From assembly GCA_005879655.1 (NCBI GenBank), contig VBJK01000113.1:4434-17959 (forward strand): a stretch of DNA of 13,526 nt. The letters are read 5' to 3'. Of the stretch, positions 1-6,242 are shown in pieces. Position 1 is the stretch's first letter. Every line of letters starts with the position of its first letter. This stretch comes from Chloroflexota bacterium. Lineage in GTDB: Bacteria > Chloroflexota > Ktedonobacteria > Ktedonobacterales > Ktedonobacteraceae. A model generated the notes under the pieces. It was not told the DNA's origin, searched no databases, and was given only the letters and a program-made list of their open reading frames with translations. Both the position numbers and the translations under genes were made by a program.

Positions 1-404
1 CCAGCTCCTAATCCCTGAAGGGCACGATAAGCAACCAATTGATCCATCGTCTGCGCGGCACCTGAGAGTGCAGAGCCAATGAGAAAGACGACAACACCAA
101 ACAAGAAGATGGGTTTTCTTCCTAGCAGGTCGGAGAGTTTTCCATAGATAGGGACAACCACAGTTGAGGTCAACAAGTACACCGTAGAGACCCAGGTATA
201 GCGATCAAAACCGTGTAATTCAGCAATGATGCGCGGCATTGCTGTTGAAACGATTGTCTGGTCAAGCGCTGCAAGTAACATCACGACAAGCACACCGAGC
301 ATCGTCAAGAAAGTCTCGCGCCGTGTAAAGTGTGGCGGCTCATACTCTTGAGAGGCATCTCTCCTCCTCCCATACGTTTGGACTTCTGGTGATACTATTT
401 CCAT
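1..404 (-). CDS. MFS multidrug efflux transporter, DHA2-like (N-terminal part, runs off the window)
   Basis: This is the first ~134 residues of a proton-coupled drug exporter of the major facilitator superfamily. After a ~30-residue charged cytoplasmic leader come TM1 (about 31-55), containing the [13 protein letters not shown] signature (48-59, motif D1 of 14-TM DHA2 exporters), TM2 (about 70-87), the loop motif [13 protein letters not shown] (88-99), TM3 (about 99-117), and the beginning of motif [10 protein letters not shown] (from 127). The start is the ATG at 404, with an AAGGG Shine-Dalgarno about 8 nt upstream. The gene lies 24 bp downstream of the TetR stop codon on the same strand, so the two are almost certainly one transcript, with the repressor controlling its own exporter. 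The rest of the protein lies outside the window, so the substrate cannot be deduced. Family certain; DHA2 subclass likely. Confidence 0.92.
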   Translation of the reverse strand, partial: MEIVSPEVQTYGRRRDASQEYEPPHFTRRETFLTMLGVLVVMLLAALDQTIVSTAMPRIIAELHGFDRYTWVSTVYLLTSTVVVPIYGKLSDLLGRKPIFLFGVVVFLIGSALSGAAQTMDQLVAYRALQGLGA

Positions 405-428
405 CTCTTAATTCCCTTTACAAACTCA

Positions 429-1049
429 TCAGCTAGCAGCAATCCCTTTAAAGTAAATTCGCCCCAGATGCTTTACTAGCTCATCCGGCGACATTTGCTC
501 TCCTACGACCAAGCGCTCATAACTTCTAGGAGATTGTAAGCTAATAAATGCACTTAACATAACACTCGTAGGAATCTCCTTGTCAAACTCACCATTGGCT
601 TTCCCCTCTTCGAGCAACGCAGTGAGGTACTGTTTGAGCCTTTCCCAACATGCATGCATCTCACCTTCCTTCTTGGTGAAGACTTTGCATAATTCCTCAC
701 TTCCACTAAATGTTTGAAACAGTTGCGCACGCTTCCCGTAGAAGCCACCATACATGATAGAAAGCACAATCTCTAGTCTGGCACGAGCAGTAGTCCGCAT
801 CCCTATTACTTCATCGATAGCTTGCGATAACATACGCATCGAGTGAAAGCAGATAGCAACAGCCAGATCCTCTTTACTAGGAAAGTGCAGATATAATGTC
901 CCTTTAGCCACACCAACGCGTACTGCTATCTCTTCCATAGAAGTCTCATGATAACCTTTTTCGATAAAGACAGCCTCAGCGACCTGTAAAATGAGCTTTT
1001 CTCGCTCACGACGTTGTTTTTCTTTGAGTGAAAGATGAGTTCTTTCCAT
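429..1049 (-). CDS. TetR/AcrR-family transcriptional repressor
   Basis: A 206-residue one-component regulator of the size usual for the family. The N-terminal DNA-binding domain is textbook: helix 1 with AEAVFIEKGYHETSMEEIA (about 24-42) and the helix-turn-helix with VRVGVAKGTLYLHFPSKEDL (about 43-62), preceded by a basic leader. Residues from about 70 form the variable all-helical ligand-binding and dimerisation domain, whose sequence does not reveal the ligand. Translation starts at the ATG at 1049 (GAAGG a few bases upstream). The first gene of a two-gene unit with the MFS exporter, it sits behind a promoter overlapped by a perfect palindrome, which points to autorepression relieved by an exporter substrate. 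Function by family is secure; ligand and operator use are inferred. Confidence 0.95.
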   Translation of the reverse strand: MERTHLSLKEKQRREREKLILQVAEAVFIEKGYHETSMEEIAVRVGVAKGTLYLHFPSKEDLAVAICFHSMRMLSQAIDEVIGMRTTARARLEIVLSIMYGGFYGKRAQLFQTFSGSEELCKVFTKKEGEMHACWERLKQYLTALLEEGKANGEFDKEIPTSVMLSAFISLQSPRSYERLVVGEQMSPDELVKHLGRIYFKGIAAS

Positions 1050-1123
1050 TTATGCCTTCATGCTCCTCTTTGATCAAGTTGCGGAACTCATCACGTATTG
1101 GATGACTAAGCTCATGTGCTATG

Positions 1124-1147
1124 AATTATGACTTCTTAGTCATAATT
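1124..1147. promoter_or_regulatory. Perfect 24-bp palindrome, likely TetR operator
   Basis: AATTATGACT (1124-1133), four-base spacer TCTT, AGTCATAATT (1138-1147): both 10-base arms match perfectly. It overlaps the -10 hexamer and the predicted transcription start of the tetR-MFS unit, an ideal position for repression by steric block. A two-fold symmetric site next to the regulator gene is the usual arrangement for TetR-family proteins. Binding itself is inference. Confidence 0.75.
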
Positions 1148-1173
1148 TTAACACGTGGTCATATTTTTGTCAA
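1145..1173 (-). promoter_or_regulatory. Sigma-70-type promoter for tetR-MFS
   Basis: On the minus strand, -35 TTGACA (1168-1173), a 17-bp spacer and -10 TAAAAT (1145-1150), close to consensus. The predicted start near 1138 gives a leader of about 90 nt before the tetR ATG. The -35 box shares its last three bases with the outer end of the 83-bp hairpin repeat, and the -10 shares bases with the palindromic operator. Confidence 0.75.
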
Positions 1174-1253
1174 GGGGAGAGTGAGCAAGGGGAGAGTGGA
1201 GAAAGCTGTTGTGCACAGCTTTCTCCACTCTCCCCTTGCTTACTCTCCCCTTG
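1171..1253. repeat. 83-bp near-perfect hairpin with internal tandem duplication
   Basis: Two 39-base arms (1171-1209 and 1215-1253) are reverse complements with a single C/T difference, which would still pair as G-U on one strand, around the five-base loop TGTGC. Each arm contains a repeated word, CAAGGGGAGAGTG, twice with a ~15-base period. It begins 11 bp beyond the CDF stop codon and abuts the tetR promoter. Neither strand shows the T-run of an intrinsic terminator, although a stem this strong could stall or protect transcripts of the CDF gene. A palindromic or MITE-like repeat is the alternative. No second copy is seen in this window. Confidence 0.8.
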
Positions 1254-1264
1254 CTCACCAATGT

Positions 1265-2422
1265 TCAGTGCGCATGATGATGAGTTTGTGCATTATTTAT
1301 ATTTAACTGGCAATACAGCTCTGTCTGGCCACAGTGTGTCGCTTGCAGAAAGTCGCATTCAAACTGAATTGTTGCGTGTTCAATGTGATATTTCTTACGC
1401 AGGACAGTCGTAAGTGATTGTAGGATAGTAGAGCTATCACTGGGAGGCAGATCATCAATGAGCACATGACACGAAAGCGCATGGATACCGCTCGCAATAC
1501 TCCAGATATGCAAGTCATGCACATCTTGTACACCTGGCACCTTCTTCATATCCTGCACGAGATGAGCTATAGAAATATTTTTGGGCACAGCCTCTAGCAG
1601 AATATCCACCGTCTCAGTCAGAATATGCCAGGAACCCACTGCAACCAGAATGGCAATACCAACCGAAAGCAACGGGTCTACAATCTCCCAGCCGGTTAAT
1701 AAGATAACAATACCACCAACAATGACGCCGACAGAAGCTGCCACATCTCCGAGTACGTGCAGCGAGACCGCACGCGCATTGAGGTTATCGCCTCCCTCTT
1801 TACGCAAGCCAAAAGCAATAAACAAATTAATAGCAATCGCAATTGCCGCTGAGACAAAGATCACCAATGGTTGCACCGGCTCAGGATGCTGGAAACGCTG
1901 CACGGCCTCCCACAGAATAGATCCTGCGATGAGAATAAGCGAGACTGCATTTAATAGCGCAACCAAGATACCAACGCGGTGATAGCCGAACGTCTTACGA
2001 TGATCCGATGGACGTTCCGCCTGTACAGCCGCGAACCAGGCAAGACCAAGGGCAAAAAGGTCGGTCAGGCTATGGCTGGCATCCGAGAGCAATGCAAGTG
2101 AATTGGCAACAAAACCACCAATGTAGCCCGCAAGCAGAATAAAAACGGTGAGAAAAAATGCCAAGCGCAATGTATGCTTTGTCATTCCATGGGTATGATC
2201 ATGTCCATGCCCATGCCCATGTCCATGCCCATCATGGTCACGCTCGTGATCGTGAGCATCATCATGAGTATGGTCGTGCTCGTGATCACATTCATGTCCA
2301 TCAGTATGATCATGTCCATCAGTATGATCATGTCCATGAGTGTGGTCATGAGTATGAGTATCATCGTGATCATGAATATAGTCATGTCCATGATGTCTAC
2401 GCTCGGTATATCCCTTGTTCAA
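1265..2422 (-). CDS. Cation diffusion facilitator, CzcD/ZitB-like zinc exporter with His-rich N-terminus
   Basis: A cytoplasmic-membrane M2+/H+ antiporter that exports zinc and possibly Co or Cd. Residues 1-80 are extremely rich in His (28), with Asp and Gly, a cytosolic metal-chelating arm. Six TM helices follow (about 85-260). The transport site has two HxxxD pairs, H117/D121 in TM2 (SDASHSLTD) and H222/D226 in TM5 (HVLGD), the pattern of Zn-selective members. The C-terminal cytoplasmic domain (about 275-370; VPGVQDVHDLHIWSI) is the regulatory ferredoxin-like fold, ending in a small His tail (HHHAH). At 385 aa it exceeds the usual ~300 because of the N-terminal arm. The start is TTG at 2422, chosen because GAGGTG (2429-2434) sits correctly upstream. 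The only alternative, Met80, would discard the His arm. Confidence 0.95.
   Translation of the reverse strand: MNKGYTERRHHGHDYIHDHDDTHTHDHTHGHDHTDGHDHTDGHECDHEHDHTHDDAHDHERDHDGHGHGHGHGHDHTHGMTKHTLRLAFFLTVFILLAGYIGGFVANSLALLSDASHSLTDLFALGLAWFAAVQAERPSDHRKTFGYHRVGILVALLNAVSLILIAGSILWEAVQRFQHPEPVQPLVIFVSAAIAIAINLFIAFGLRKEGGDNLNARAVSLHVLGDVAASVGVIVGGIVILLTGWEIVDPLLSVGIAILVAVGSWHILTETVDILLEAVPKNISIAHLVQDMKKVPGVQDVHDLHIWSIASGIHALSCHVLIDDLPPSDSSTILQSLTTVLRKKYHIEHATIQFECDFLQATHCGQTELYCQLNINNAQTHHHAH
2293..2337. repeat. 18-bp tandem repeat inside the CDF His-rich region
   Basis: The unit CATGTCCATCAGTATGAT occurs at 2293-2310 and exactly again at 2311-2328, followed by a half copy to 2337. It encodes repeating His-Asp-His-Thr-Asp-Gly in the transporter's metal-binding arm. 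The whole stretch 2185-2395 is built of similar CATG/CATC words, suggesting growth and shrinkage by slippage in multiples of three bases. Confidence 0.85.
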
Positions 2423-2514
2423 GCTAGCACCTCGGTTTCTTGTGTAGGATACGTCTTCGATCCATATCTCCCGCTTCCTCCCGTTGACAGAACAAGCGTG
2501 TTCCCCTCAATCTT

Positions 2515-2544
2515 AATATACATCGCGGGATAACACAGTGTAAA
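2515..2544 (-). promoter_or_regulatory. Probable promoter of the CDF gene
   Basis: On the minus strand, TTTACA (2539-2544), 18-bp spacer, TATATT (2515-2520), giving a leader of about 85 nt. A small hairpin GAACA-AGCG-TGTTC (2490-2503) lies in the leader. An inverted repeat AAAGAAGT/ACTTCTTT (2542-2549, 2571-2578) overlaps the -35 and could be an operator. No metal regulator gene is adjacent. Confidence 0.5.
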
Positions 2545-2658
2545 GAAGTTATGCCTTTATATTATATTTTACTTCTTTTTCTTTCTTTTAAGCGCTAAAA
2601 ATGGTTTTTCTGGTACTTGTATGCTATCTATAAAGGTGCTACTGCTCCCTCAGTAGCA
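2542..2658. other. Inverted repeats in the CDF/kinase intergenic region
   Basis: The 308-bp gap 2423-2730 holds no gene. Besides the two promoters it contains the inverted repeat AAAGAAGT (2542-2549)/ACTTCTTT (2571-2578), followed on the plus strand by a pyrimidine-rich tract. It also has a perfect hairpin TGCTACTG-CTCCCT-CAGTAGCA (2637-2658), which on the plus strand is followed by A6 and on the minus strand preceded by T6. Their roles are unknown: operator, or leftover terminator. Confidence 0.5.
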
Positions 2659-2694
2659 AAAAATAGACGTGCCTCTTGATGCTCTTAAAACTCC

Positions 2695-2724
2695 TTGCAT
2701 CACAGAGAAACAACGTGCTAGACT
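2695..2724 (+). promoter_or_regulatory. Extended -10 promoter for the sensor kinase
   Basis: TTGCAT (2695-2700), 18-bp spacer, TGC-TAGACT (extended -10; hexamer 2719-2724). A start about 7 nt further would fall on the kinase's GTG codon at 2731, implying a leaderless message. No Shine-Dalgarno precedes that codon. Confidence 0.45.
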
Positions 2725-2730
2725 ATAGTC

Positions 2731-4485
2731 GTGATCTCATCGCAACACTCATACAATAACTGGTGGCGACAGCAACGGCCTCGACTGACTCTGTGCTATC
2801 TAGTGATTGCACTGGCCTTGCTGCTTCTAAGCGGAACAGACTACAGGCACACTATTAGCGAAGTCGGCAATCCATTTGGCGACTTCCTAATGTGGTGGGT
2901 AAGCCATGGACTGCTGGCCGGTATCAGTTGGCTGCTGGTTGGTGCTGTTTTGCTGATCACAGCAAAGGATTGGGTAGATGGTGTTGAAGGTCTTACTACG
3001 CTTCCTCCTGCCATGCTTTTACTACTCTCTAGTTACGCAGAGAATGCACAAACAGCTTCTACTACTGATCTTGTGTCTCAACTCCTCTGGGTCCCCTCTT
3101 TCGCTCTGCTAGGAGCGACCTTTATTCATCTTAGCTTAACCTATCGGCCAGAGACGCTCAGCGGTCCAGCTACGCCACGCCTAGCAACGGATGCCTTGCC
3201 ATATCTGCCACTGATTGCCCTCGTCACCTACGAGTGGAGTTCGCTATTTTTTATTCATCATGTACCGACACGCATCAATCTGATTGCAAGCCTGAGTTAT
3301 GCAACATTAGCTGGTATCATTAGCTTATATATTGGACTACGTTCGCTCGTTCGTGTCGGCCTGCTCTTCTCACGCGTATCTGGTAGTCAGCCAGAGACCA
3401 GCACAGAGAGCGTTCCGCTACGTGTTCGTCAGCGTATTGGTGATGTTGCGCCCGTATGGATCAGTGGCGTTGGTCTAAGCCTGTGTCTGGGTATCTTGCC
3501 GTACTGGCTCACAAGGCAGACACTCCTACCGCTCTCAACACTCTACATCTTAGCGGCTCTCTACCCACTCATCTTGCTTTATACGCTTCGATCGCTACGC
3601 CGCCTTGACCATTTACATGTGATACTAGCACAACGAGAGGTAGCTCTACACGAACAACAAAGAATTGTGGAGGATCTGCGTCATGCTAACAGGGAATTGC
3701 AACAGACCACTTCACTGTTACTGCATGCCGATGCTCACCTACGCTCTATCCTCTCACAACGTATACACGACCAGCCCAAGCAACAGGCTCTACGCATTCG
3801 CTCGTTGTTAGGTCACTGGCAACATAAGCTGCGTGTCGAAGCAGAGAACGATCCCAACGGCAAAGTTGTTGTGCAACCAATTGTTGATGCTCTAAGCAAA
3901 GTCCGCAAAATCAGCGAAGAGCTGGAGAGCGACTTACGTGGTCTGCAACTACTAGTTGAAGATGCTTACCAACGTCGCAGTCTGGGCCTCAGACTGCATC
4001 TAGAGAAGCTGATTCGTGAGGATCTGCCAGCGCTACACTCAGAATCCCCACTCAGAATACAAGCCGATCTGTGGGCAATTGATGCATTCAATCCAGACCT
4101 GGAGCAGACTGAAGCGGGTGAAAAGATTGCAGAAGCCATCTCGTATGTGGTCACTCAGGCCCTACTCAACGTTTACCACCATGCCGGAGCGACCTATGCC
4201 ACGGTACGGACAAGGTATAACAATGGACTGCTAGAAGTCTCGATCATCGATGATGGTCGTGGCTTCAATCTCAAGGACATCTCGTCGGAAAAAGCGAGCC
4301 TCTTCAAAGCACAATTGAAAGCGCATGAGGCTGGCGGGACACTACTCATCGATGCTACTCCTCGTCCTCTACCCCAGCACGGCACCAGGATTACCCTGAA
4401 AATTCTCTTACTAGGCACCAAGCCGCCATCACGGGCAGCTGAGCAACGGGACGCTAGCCATCATCAGTCGTATTCAGCGCCGTAG
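2731..4485 (+). CDS. Membrane sensor histidine kinase, NarL/ComP class
   Basis: A 584-residue two-component sensor. The N-terminal half has about eight hydrophobic segments (about 19-35, 52-77, 90-102, 114-137, 154-175, 183-213, 239-260, 266-286), a multi-TM sensor reminiscent of ComP. A coiled-coil linker follows (about 292-335), then a dimerisation region with the likely phospho-acceptor H346 in RIHDQPKQQ (HisKA_3-like), and a HATPase_c domain with the N-box LLNVYHHAG (N480), the G1 box DDGRGF (507-512) and a G2-like AHEAGGTLLID (531-541). The start is GTG 2731; an in-frame stop at 2719 excludes anything much upstream, and no ribosome site is present. A NarL-type response regulator would be the expected partner, but none is in the window. 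The pseudo-receiver at 5196 lacks a phosphorylation Asp. Signal unknown. Confidence 0.88.
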   Translation: MISSQHSYNNWWRQQRPRLTLCYLVIALALLLLSGTDYRHTISEVGNPFGDFLMWWVSHGLLAGISWLLVGAVLLITAKDWVDGVEGLTTLPPAMLLLLSSYAENAQTASTTDLVSQLLWVPSFALLGATFIHLSLTYRPETLSGPATPRLATDALPYLPLIALVTYEWSSLFFIHHVPTRINLIASLSYATLAGIISLYIGLRSLVRVGLLFSRVSGSQPETSTESVPLRVRQRIGDVAPVWISGVGLSLCLGILPYWLTRQTLLPLSTLYILAALYPLILLYTLRSLRRLDHLHVILAQREVALHEQQRIVEDLRHANRELQQTTSLLLHADAHLRSILSQRIHDQPKQQALRIRSLLGHWQHKLRVEAENDPNGKVVVQPIVDALSKVRKISEELESDLRGLQLLVEDAYQRRSLGLRLHLEKLIREDLPALHSESPLRIQADLWAIDAFNPDLEQTEAGEKIAEAISYVVTQALLNVYHHAGATYATVRTRYNNGLLEVSIIDDGRGFNLKDISSEKASLFKAQLKAHEAGGTLLIDATPRPLPQHGTRITLKILLLGTKPPSRAAEQRDASHHQSYSAP

Positions 4486-4491
4486 CACCCG

Positions 4492-4517
4492 CAGGGCAAT
4501 CCCTTGTGCTTGCCCTG
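4492..4517. repeat. Short hairpin repeat, loop TCCCTTGTGC
   Basis: Perfect stem CAGGGCAA (4492-4499)/TTGCCCTG (4510-4517) around a ten-base loop, six bases after the kinase stop and followed by a G-rich run (GGGGCGGCGGCGGGG). It lacks a T-tract. The same loop occurs in two other hairpins in the window (4544-4567, 11139-11160), so it belongs to a dispersed repeat family that may also end the kinase transcript. Confidence 0.65.
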
Positions 4518-4543
4518 GGGCGGCGGCGGGGCCTTATTTGAAC

Positions 4544-4567
4544 GGCATTGTCCCTTGTGGCAATGTC
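4544..4567. repeat. Short hairpin repeat, loop TCCCTTGTGG
   Basis: GGCATTG (4544-4550)/CAATGTC (4561-4567), seven pairs including one G-T, around the loop TCCCTTGTGG (4551-4560). The stem sequence is unrelated to that of its neighbour at 4492, while the loop is nearly identical. Confidence 0.6.
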
Positions 4568-4577
4568 TCCATCAACG

Positions 4578-4586
4578 TGGTACAGT
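4578..4586 (+). promoter_or_regulatory. Possible extended -10 promoter for the 4646 gene
   Basis: TGG-TACAGT (hexamer 4581-4586) with no convincing -35 at the right distance. A start near 4593 would give a leader of about 50 nt. The gene could instead be read through from the kinase. Confidence 0.3.
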
Positions 4587-4645
4587 AGGAGAACAAAAAG
4601 TATCGTAACATAGCTTATGAAGAGCAAACTAACAAGGAGACTACT

Positions 4646-5182
4646 GTGCCTGGTATACAGAGACCTGACAACACTCCTGATCGCACGGGGAGAAGACAAG
4701 GAAAAGCTCCCATTTTAGGGCAGGGACATAGCCTTAGCGACGAAGAGGGAGAAATAATCCAACACATGATCCGCGAGGAACAGCAATCCTCACGCTTGCC
4801 CTATATTCCACAAGAGGACCTTTCACAAGAGGCAACAACACAGATGTCACCAGAAACCGCACGTGTCATCGGCGTTAGCCACGTGCGACAGATATTACAT
4901 ATGTTTAATCGAGATTACCTTTATGGGCAAGGACGTTTCGATGAATATCGCGATGGACTACTGCTCAAATGGGGCGACGGCTATTCACGTAAACACATCT
5001 GGATTACCGTTGAAAATGACAATATGATCTTTGAAACCAGTCATTACAAGAAATGCGATAAACCCTATTGCAACGGGACCCATCATACACTGACACCCGA
5101 TCTCTATATGAACATAGATCTGCTCAATCAGGAGTTGGGCGATCGTTTCCGCCGCCCAGTCTTCGAGCGGTCAGAAGATTAA
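4646..5182 (+). CDS. Uncharacterised protein with CDGSH-like Cys/His motif
   Basis: 178 residues; I do not recognise a named family. Residues 1-70 are polar and probably disordered. Residues 72-170 look folded (VSHVRQILHMFNRDYLYGQGRFDEYRDGLLLKWGDG, then a strand HIWITVENDNMIFE). Next comes ETSHYKKCDKPYCNGTHH (130-147), in which PYCNGTH matches the closing half of the CDGSH iron-sulfur signature (P-x-C-D-G-S/T-H). The two expected upstream Cys are replaced: H133 stands at one position, and C137 is out of register. H133, C137, C142 and H146 could still bind Zn or an Fe-S cluster. No signal peptide or TM helix. The start is GTG 4646 with AAGGAG six bases upstream. It precedes the pseudo-receiver gene by 13 bp, probably co-transcribed. 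Confidence 0.75.
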   Translation: MPGIQRPDNTPDRTGRRQGKAPILGQGHSLSDEEGEIIQHMIREEQQSSRLPYIPQEDLSQEATTQMSPETARVIGVSHVRQILHMFNRDYLYGQGRFDEYRDGLLLKWGDGYSRKHIWITVENDNMIFETSHYKKCDKPYCNGTHHTLTPDLYMNIDLLNQELGDRFRRPVFERSED

Positions 5183-5195
5183 GCAGGAGAGCACC

Positions 5196-5594
5196 GTGAC
5201 CACACCACTGCTCGCATTAGAAAAAGATCTTTTCTTTGCCGTCAAAATGCGCGACACACTGCGCCACTACGACATGGATGTCAAAACCGTGCGTACTCTT
5301 GCGGCATTTGAGCAAGGGCTAGTTGCGCCAGAAACAGAAAAACCGGCTCTGGTCATTGTGAATATTGCCACGCAAGGAGTGGATTGGGAAGCCGCTATCC
5401 GTGCTGCGCAAAGCGCTGGTTACGCGGTGCTGGCCTTTGGCTCGCATATGGATCTTGCTGCACGCGCTAGAGCTTTGCGAGCAGGCGCGCAAAAAGTTGT
5501 CGCAAACTCGAAATTTGTAAGCGATATGCCAGGACTGGTGATGCGCATGCTCCACGCACCATTGCCAGGGGAAGCTACTGCTGACGAAGATTAA
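5196..5594 (+). CDS. Receiver-like protein lacking the phosphorylation site (pseudo-receiver)
   Basis: A 132-residue single-domain protein with the alternating beta/alpha pattern of a CheY-like receiver: LLALEKD (5-11), a helix, VKTVRT, PALVIVNIA (50-58), AAIRAAQSAGYAVLAFGS, then ARALRAGAQKVV (90-102). The position normally holding the phosphorylated Asp is Asn56 (VIVNIA), the acidic pocket at strand 1 is only partly kept (E9, D11), and the Thr/Lys switch residues are not recognisable. It therefore probably binds a partner without phosphotransfer. Homology to receivers is inferred from pattern alone. The start is GTG 5196 with AGGAGA five bases upstream, 13 bp after the previous stop. Together with that gene it forms a likely two-gene unit downstream of an orphan sensor kinase. 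Confidence 0.7.
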   Translation: MTTPLLALEKDLFFAVKMRDTLRHYDMDVKTVRTLAAFEQGLVAPETEKPALVIVNIATQGVDWEAAIRAAQSAGYAVLAFGSHMDLAARARALRAGAQKVVANSKFVSDMPGLVMRMLHAPLPGEATADED

Positions 5595-5610
5595 ACTCGT
5601 ATTTGCGCGA

Positions 5611-5692
5611 TTCATTGCGCTATGAGCACCACCATATAAAACCGGCGCAACGAATTGCGCAAGTACGGGGCGTCACCTCATAGCGCAATGAA
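5611..5692. terminator. Long inverted repeat between convergent genes
   Basis: Perfect 16-base arms TTCATTGCGCTATGAG (5611-5626) and CTCATAGCGCAATGAA (5677-5692), separated by 50 bases. These enclose a second small hairpin, GCGCAA-CGAA-TTGCGC (5645-5660). It lies between the stop codons at 5594 (plus) and 5703 (minus), so a two-way terminator or 3' stabiliser is likely, although no T-run follows. Confidence 0.55.
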
Positions 5693-5702
5693 GATGACGA
5701 CA

Positions 5703-6104
5703 TTAATGGCCGCAACCGCAGCCACGTGCCTCGCCGCCGCCATCAGCAGTCTTGAAGGAATGTCCACAGCCACAGCTAGAAACGGCATTGGGGTTATTCA
5801 CCGTAAAGCCAGCTCCCATCAAGCTATCGACATAATCAACTTCGCTGCCATTAATATAGACCACACTCATCTCATCTACGACGACCTTAAAGCCTTCAAT
5901 CGAGATAACTGTGTCACCCTCTTGCGCCTCGTCAAGCGTCATCCCATACTGGAGACCAGAGCAACCGCCACCAGCGACAAAGATACGCAGACCAAGGCTT
6001 GGATCATTTTCTTGATTTAGCAGTTCGCGCACTTTATTCGCAGCAGCGCTTGTCATGGTGATTATACTTGTCTCTGTCGCCGACTGCTGGTTCTGCTCGA
6101 TCAT
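5703..6104 (-). CDS. A-type iron-sulfur cluster carrier (IscA/SufA/ErpA family)
   Basis: 133 residues. A-type carriers receive Fe-S clusters from the scaffold and deliver them to apo-enzymes in the cytoplasm. The three conserved cysteines are present: C48 in VAGGGCSGLQYGM, and C111 and C113 in SSCGCGHSF. The core (15-117) matches the family's ~107-residue length. An extra tail (118-133) rich in Gly ends in GCGCGH, repeating the CGCGH of the active motif and adding C129 and C131, which is unusual. The ATG at 6104 is preceded by GAGAGGTGA and by a strong promoter with a leader hairpin. The gene stands alone, not in an isc or suf operon. Family certain; ErpA-like by size and motif, but the exact paralogue cannot be told. 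Confidence 0.95.
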   Translation of the reverse strand: MIEQNQQSATETSIITMTSAAANKVRELLNQENDPSLGLRIFVAGGGCSGLQYGMTLDEAQEGDTVISIEGFKVVVDEMSVVYINGSEVDYVDSLMGAGFTVNNPNAVSSCGCGHSFKTADGGGEARGCGCGH

Positions 6105-6121
6105 GTTTCACCTCTCCATAA

Positions 6122-6139
6122 AGGTTGCACTCGCAACCT
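6122..6139 (-). promoter_or_regulatory. Leader hairpin of the Fe-S carrier mRNA
   Basis: AGGTTGC (6122-6128), loop ACTC, GCAACCT (6133-6139), a perfect 7-bp stem. It lies in the predicted ~80-nt leader, ending about ten bases upstream of the ribosome site. It could affect translation or message stability, or be an operator. Confidence 0.45.
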
Positions 6140-6190
6140 CATCTATATTCTCAATAAAAGAAACGTTCCTCTATAGCTCTACTTAAGCCT

Positions 6191-6219
6191 ATTATATCCT
6201 TGCCAAAATAAAGCGTCAA
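6191..6219 (-). promoter_or_regulatory. Strong sigma-70-type promoter of the Fe-S carrier gene
   Basis: On the minus strand, TTGACG (6214-6219), exactly 17 bp, TATAAT (6191-6196). The start is expected near 6184. Confidence 0.75.
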
Positions 6220-6222
6220 GAC

Positions 6223-6241
6223 AACCAGGATTGGCCTGGTT
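6223..6241 (-). terminator. Hairpin directly after the protease stop codon
   Basis: AACCAGG (6223-6229), loop ATTGG, CCTGGTT (6235-6241), starting two bases beyond the protease stop on the minus strand. The following bases are only moderately T-rich (CTTTATTTTGG about ten bases on), so this would be a weak or non-canonical terminator. It abuts the next promoter. Confidence 0.45.
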
Positions 6242-6242
6242 C

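Noticed and set aside
2158..2533. Several long frames on both strands in the His-rich region, giving Met/Ser-rich or His-rich proteins
   Set aside because: They are by-products of the low-complexity CATG-type repeats; only the minus-strand frame continues into the CDF transporter.
4518..4533. G-rich run GGGGCGGCGGCGGGG as a G-quadruplex
   Set aside because: Only two runs reach three or more G, so at best a weak two-layer structure; nothing else supports it.
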